64,000 nt of DNA from Dicaeum eximium. Lineage: Eukaryota; Chordata; Aves; Passeriformes; Dicaeidae. The stretch covers positions 62,001-126,000 of the forward strand of contig VWZP01005331.1 in the NCBI GenBank assembly GCA_013396995.1, given 5' to 3'. A program made the position numbers and the translations under genes. The notes beneath the pieces were generated by a model. It was given only the letters and a program-made list of their open reading frames with translations, did no database searches and was not told the origin of the DNA. Below are positions 61,001 to 64,000 of the stretch, piece by piece. The number at the start of each line of letters is the position of its first letter. Position 1 is the first letter of the stretch.

Positions 61001-62221
61001 GCTGCCTGTGCAGCCAGGGGGAACCAGCCCTGGGATGGCAAATCCACCCTGGCATCACATCCCTTTCCTTACTTTTGATGCCACAGCCTCTGTGAAAAAA
61101 CCCTGCTGTGGAAGAGCAAAAACTGGGTCCAAGTTTTGCCTGCCTTCTTCAGCTGAGCTGCAGGGAACACGGAAAAGGACCCTGTCCCCATCCCCACCAC
61201 GTCACCACCAGCAGGAAGAAGGTAACAGGGTGAAATCACCTGAAGGCATTCCAGGTAAAGCCAAGAAGAGCTGAAAAAGGGGGTTTTCATGCTTGTACAA
61301 CATTTGCACAAGCACGAAAATAGCCCAACATTTGGTAGACAGACAATCAAAAGAAAAAGCCAATGTCATCCTTATCCATGCAACTTAATCAGTATCACAA
61401 AGATTTTAAGGCTTAAAATGACCCTTGTTCCTACCTGACTTCCTTATTACCAGAGAATTGGACCAGTGAACTCAGCTTTTGGCCCAGGAACTGCTGTTTC
61501 ACTAAGATGCTTGATCCAAAGACCTCTGAGAACTCCCAGGGCCCAAACTGTTAACAAGCCATGACCTACCACTAGTTCAGCTGGTCTGCATTTATCTCAC
61601 TGCTCAGCACTGACTCTTCCTGTGCCTCATCCACTGAAGTACTACAGCATTATTTTTGGAAACAGAGCCACAGAAGATGTTTTTTGTGTCCATGTTTTCC
61701 CACAGGCCAGAGAACACAGAGAAACGCAGATCTCACAGAGCAGGGAGCAACATGAGGCTGTAAAACAGGAGGGGCACAAGGCTGCTTGGCAGCAAAGAGT
61801 GTGGGATGTTGGGTAAGGTCCGAGCATCCCAGAGCTAGGGGGAAGTCCACACCTTTTACAAAGTCAGGCAGTCCAAAAGGTCAAGGAATGGGTGTTTGGG
61901 ATGGCTGGCACAGCATCTCTCCCAAAGGACCCCTTTCCTCCAAGGACCACTTCTGCCAAGGACCCCGCTCTGTCCTTGTCATTTTCTCTACTTCCCAAAA
62001 GCTCTTTCCTACCTTGCTGCCTCCTCCTCCCCTTTTCTTTGCTGCACCACAGGTTTCACTTCCCAGGCTGATGCCATTTCAAGCATTTTTGCACTTACCT
62101 TGTTGGCCAGGGAGAGGCAGGGGTTGGGATCCCGATCTGGCTGTTCCAGCTTGACGATGGTGATGAATCCTGATTCTGTGTGCTCATCCTCACTGGTGTT
62201 GCAGAGGGATAGTGGGTGGGA
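46029..62221 (-). CDS. RNF43: RNF43, transmembrane E3 ubiquitin ligase, exons for PA domain to C-terminus
   Basis: RNF43 sits in the plasma membrane and ubiquitinates Frizzled receptors, damping Wnt signalling; R-spondin with LGR receptors relieves this. The joined minus-strand exons are 62221-62099, 57759-57685, 56324-56193, 55705-55604, 54902-54747, 54240-54138, 53653-52130 and 46072-46029. They give 2259 nt, or 752 aa plus the stop, with all phases consistent. In order they encode the extracellular protease-associated domain, one transmembrane helix, the RING-H2 finger, a long Ser/Pro/His-rich cytoplasmic tail and the terminal SEEEVQDVYEHSV. The signal peptide and first part of the PA domain (about 85 residues in human) are absent, presumably beyond 64000. 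Even without them the tail makes the protein longer than the human one. The paralogue ZNRF3 is less likely because of synteny and closer tail similarity to RNF43. Confidence 0.97.
46233..46409 (+). repeat. CR1 LINE 3' fragment
   Basis: It reads CTCCAGGGAATGGTCTCAGC, then GGGATTGTTGTAGTGTCTTG, and ends AATATTGCATGATTCTAGG at the CR1 terminus. Confidence 0.88.
48759..48795. repeat. imperfect AAT/AAC microsatellite
   Basis: Interrupted trinucleotides TAATGATAATAATAGCAACA followed by ATAATGG and more AACAAT words. Confidence 0.6.
52130..53653 (-). CDS. RNF43: RNF43 large exon, cytoplasmic tail
   Basis: The 1524 nt run from CTCCACAG to GG|GTAAGT. The exon opens with ARDSGNQAMAASSRLVPQD, then the conserved EPGRRLHLFRQHPGHALYHL. 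The Ser-rich block SGSGESYLTEHSGYLADGPG (about 53105-53190) corresponds to the phospho-switch region of human RNF43. CTDVSLQGIHGS, SSDYDPFVYCSSEG and a His-rich SHVHYHHHQHHHY (52815-52860) follow. The open frame would run 15 codons into the intron, but the donor and the matching last exon show that the protein continues elsewhere. Confidence 0.96.
54138..54240 (-). CDS. RNF43: RNF43 exon, second half of RING-H2
   Basis: The 103 nt run from TTTCCAG to TTG|GTAGGG. They encode ELRIISCSHEFHRECVDPWL and HHTCPLCMFNIL, supplying the remaining Cys/His ligands; no ligand is missing. The exon ends one base into a codon. Confidence 0.98.
54747..54902 (-). CDS. RNF43: RNF43 exon, first half of RING
   Basis: These 52 codons run from CTCTGCAG to CAG|GTAAGG. 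They include QLATRRYQ and [20 protein letters not shown] with the first two zinc ligands (C-x2-C). Confidence 0.98.
54903..55603. other. RNF43 intron carrying a CR1 copy
   Basis: Most of this 0.7-kb intron's 5' half is a minus-strand CR1 (55229-55540). The rest is unique. Confidence 0.6.
55229..55540 (-). repeat. CR1 LINE 3' end
   Basis: It begins TCACAGAATCAAGGAATGGT and continues through CAGCTTCTCTGGGCACCCTG and AAAACTGTTCTCCCTGTCCT. Confidence 0.92.
55604..55705 (-). CDS. RNF43: RNF43 exon, transmembrane helix
   Basis: These 34 codons run from CCAACAG to CAG|GTAGGG. PDYDVW leads into a hydrophobic segment, ILLTVVSTVVIIILIFVV, followed by the basic stop-transfer RTKCQLNR. Confidence 0.96.
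56193..56324 (-). CDS. RNF43: RNF43 exon, end of PA domain
   Basis: These 44 codons run from TTTGCAG to TGG|GTGAGA. They include QPVVLIRGRDAELLMGVVNK and HVKIEVKEPPAW, the conserved juxtamembrane end of the PA domain. Confidence 0.97.
56908..57075 (+). repeat. intronic duplicated segment, copy A
   Basis: It shares an ordered set of words with 58645-58780: GAATGGAGG, CAGATGG, GGCTCTGAG, GGAAAGCTGGAAAAGTGGGA and AGGGATCAGAGACTGGG. The pair flanks the RNF43 exon at 57685-57759 in the same orientation. Confidence 0.6.
57685..57759 (-). CDS. RNF43: RNF43 exon, PA domain (GERGARAILFDI part)
   Basis: These 25 codons run from a TTTGGACAG acceptor to CAG|GTACAG. The peptide AKLAGERGARAILFDITDDE matches human MAGERGASAVLFDITED. 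Confidence 0.97.
58645..58780 (+). repeat. intronic duplicated segment, copy B
   Basis: This is a diverged relative of 56908-57075; the best-conserved part is GGAAGCTGGAAAAGTGGGA followed by GACAGGGATCAGAGACTGGG. Confidence 0.6.
59018..59265 (+). repeat. CR1 LINE 3' end
   Basis: It contains GGATATCAGGAAAAGGTTCT, CTCCCCAGGGAATGGGCATG, GGTGGGATTGTTGGGGTGTC and the terminal AGATATTCTGAAATTCTGT. Confidence 0.92.
59925..59993 (+). repeat. short CR1 terminus
   Basis: It reads GATCTTTTAAGATCCCTTCC, then AGTCCCAACC, then TTTTGTGATTCACTGA, a decayed CR1 end. Confidence 0.65.
60516..60636 (-). repeat. CR1 LINE 3' terminus
   Basis: It reads TAGAATCCCAGAATGGTTTG, GGGACCTTAAAGCTCATCTC, CAGGGACACCTTCCACTAGA, the reverse complement of the CR1 end. 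Confidence 0.9.
62099..62221 (-). CDS. RNF43: RNF43 exon, PA domain (SHPLSLCN part)
   Basis: These 41 codons run from a CCCACAG acceptor to AAG|GTAAGT. They include SHPLSLCNTSEDE with an N-glycosylation sequon (NTS) and GFITIVKLEQPDRDPNPCLS, matching human RNF43. Confidence 0.97.
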
Positions 62222-62998
62222 CTGTGGGACAAAAGCAAGCGGAAACTCAGATCCTGGGGCTCAGCACTGCAAAGGGGGCTCAAGCCCACCCTGCAAACCC
62301 TCTGGACCTGCCCAGAGGTGTAGGACTCCCTGTTGCTGGGTGTCACCATAACACTGCTACATCCCACGGCCCTGCCCAAGCCAGTGAGGCTTTGAATGAC
62401 ACAGAAGAACAGTCATTGCCCAAGCTGGGTGTCACTCCAGCCACTCCAACCACCGCACTCCCCCAGAGCCTGGCTGAACTTTTTGGAGCTGGAGACCACA
62501 GTTCTATGGCCTCCAGCTGCGCCCCACTGACCCCCTGGCACTAGGCTTCCCAGGAGGGTGGCTGGCAGACATTCCCCTCAATCCCAGGATTATACCCATT
62601 AGAAAAGTGCCAGTAATGCTGCTGGCAGTCAAAGGAGGGCTTTTTGCTGCCTGGGCAGTGATACAACCCACCATCAATCCCACACCCACAAGCACCCAGC
62701 ACTGCAGAGTTGGGAGGCACCACAAAGCCACAGAGCTGCTTTTGGTAGCACCAAGTCTTGGGCATCAAAACAAGAACAGGTCTAACAAAACCATGAAAGT
62801 AAGTTAAAATTATCAAATCCTAGGATGATAGCATGGAGACCAACTAGTTCTAATGTGTAGTGCAAATGTCTGTGGCTGTGAGTTTGTATCCAACTCCTAA
62901 TCATGTCTGGAACTGCTTAAAACCAAAGTAAAAGCAAAGGATTTCAGTGAAATTTGAAGTATTTTAAAATAAAAGTTTGTATCCTTTTGTCAAAACAC

Positions 62999-63090
62999 TG
63001 GTCTAGTGGAAGGTGTCCCTGCCCATAGCAGTGGGGACAACTGGATGATCTTTAAAGTCCCTTCCAACCCAAACCATTCTGGGATGCTAC
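62999..63090 (+). repeat. CR1 LINE 3' terminus
   Basis: It reads GGTCTAGTGGAAGGTGTCCC, CTTTAAAGTCCCTTCCAACC and CAAACCATTCTGGGATGCTA. Confidence 0.9.
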
Positions 63091-63629
63091 AATTTAGACT
63101 TCAAACTTCAGGACATCAGATAGAGTGCAATTGCACCAAGCCAAGCACCACAAACTCTATAAATCCAGGTTTTTGGGGAAGCAATCAGATCTGTTATGGC
63201 TTGGAGCAGTCAGGGAAGCTCACAAAAAGCCCCTGCTCCCTTGGAGCACTGACAGGTGCTGCCTTGACCAACACTGACACAGCATCCCAGTGCCCATGAT
63301 CCCACTGGATTCACCCAGAACAGCATCACTTTGTGCTCTGCTTTCCTGGCTGGGAACTTGGGATAATATGTGATCATGGCTTTGGGTTAATACGTGCTTG
63401 TCACAGCCACAGAAAAACACCAAACAAGAAATGCAGAGTGTGTCTTGGGATGGCTCCAACAGCTCAGAGGGACCCCACCCGAGCCTTCTCCAGGCTGCTC
63501 CTGGAGCCTGGGGGAGCTGGGAAGGAGCTTGGAGCCGTGTCTGACCCTGGCTGTGACACACACGGGGCAGTGACAGTCCTGTGTGCTGAGCTCAGAGCAG
63601 CCTCTCTGTGACCAGGACTGCTGGGCCTG

Positions 63630-63833
63630 ATCCCAGCATTAGGGTGAGGGGGCCTGGCACAGGGTGCCCAGAGAAGCTGTGCCTGCCCCTGGATCCTGGA
63701 AAGTGTCCAAGGCCAGGCTGGATGGGGCTTGGAGCAATCTGGGATAGTGGAAGGTGTCCCTGCCCATGGCAGGGAGTGGAACTAGATGAGCTTTAAGGTC
63801 TGTTCCAACCCAGGCCATTCCATGATTAATGAT
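63630..63833 (+). repeat. CR1 LINE 3' end
   Basis: It reads GGGGCCTGGCACAGGGTGCC, AATCTGGGATAGTGGAAGGT and AGGCCATTCCATGATTAATG. Confidence 0.92.
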
Positions 63834-64000
63834 GAACACCAGGAACATGAGCAATGGGCCAAGCTGCTGCACCTCCAAATGTGCATGGGGAACATATGGA
63901 AAATGCTGGCAGCTGCCCTGGAGCAAGACCCAGATGATAAATCTGGGGAAGACCTGCTGAGGAATGCTGGTACCTGCACCTGAGACCCTTCCCACATGGG

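Larger units (their letters stand above)
57760..62098. other. RNF43 4.3-kb intron
   Basis: It contains duplicated segment copy B and CR1 fragments at 59018-59265, 59925-59993 and 60516-60636. No extra exon was recognised. Confidence 0.6.
62222..64000. other. RNF43 upstream intron (partial)
   Basis: It contains two CR1 copies (62999-63090 and 63630-63833). No N-terminal RNF43 exon was recognised before the window ends. Confidence 0.6.

Noticed and set aside
1..64000. CRISPR arrays, bacterial operons, tRNA or rRNA genes
   Set aside because: None seen; the tandem repeats lack spacer structure, and the window is clearly vertebrate nuclear DNA.

Overview
The window is a piece of a bird nuclear chromosome, most likely a songbird. 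It carries single-copy vertebrate genes with GT-AG introns, CpG-island promoters, and more than a dozen truncated CR1 LINE 3' ends of the subfamilies usual in passerines. No prokaryotic, organellar or viral gene was recognised. All genes I can support read on the minus strand. Their order is TSPOAP1 (5' part), miR-142, SUPT4H1, RNF43 (3' part), which matches the conserved order on human 17q22. Exons were found by translating the minus strand, matching known family sequence from memory, and requiring splice sites with compatible phase; no database search was run. Layout: (1) 1-24.7 kb is the 5' part of TSPOAP1 (RIM-binding protein 1). Five coiled-coil-coding exons (314-421, 4873-5127, 8333-8509, 10567-10695, 12289-12396) and a probable first coding exon (23840-24118) are all phase 0 and together encode 352 codons. 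The rest of the gene lies beyond position 1. One intron contains a second CpG island (3.68-4.05 kb) with two copies of a splice donor. (2) 24.7-40.3 kb is intergenic and regulatory. It contains the miR-142 hairpin (29041-29128), a ~61-bp minisatellite just upstream of it, a 30-N gap, a palindromic GATA element, a 24-bp tandem repeat, and an unassigned CpG island (34.65-35.11 kb) with CArG, AP-1 and CCAAT motifs. (3) 40.28-42.8 kb is complete SUPT4H1: five exons, 120 aa, and a poly(A) signal. (4) 46.0-64 kb is RNF43: eight exons from the PA domain through the transmembrane segment, RING-H2 finger and long C-terminal tail to a tiny last exon encoding 13 aa, whose stop codon overlaps an AATAAA. 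The signal peptide and N-terminal exon lie beyond 64 kb or were not found. Biologically these are neighbours by conserved synteny, not parts of one pathway: a presynaptic scaffold, a haematopoietic microRNA, a transcription elongation factor, and a Wnt-receptor E3 ligase. I found no convincing new multi-gene system. The observations most worth following are the miR-142 flank, the internal TSPOAP1 CpG island, the unassigned island at 34.9 kb, two orphan exon-like ORFs in TSPOAP1 intron 1, and the RNF43 stop/poly(A) overlap.
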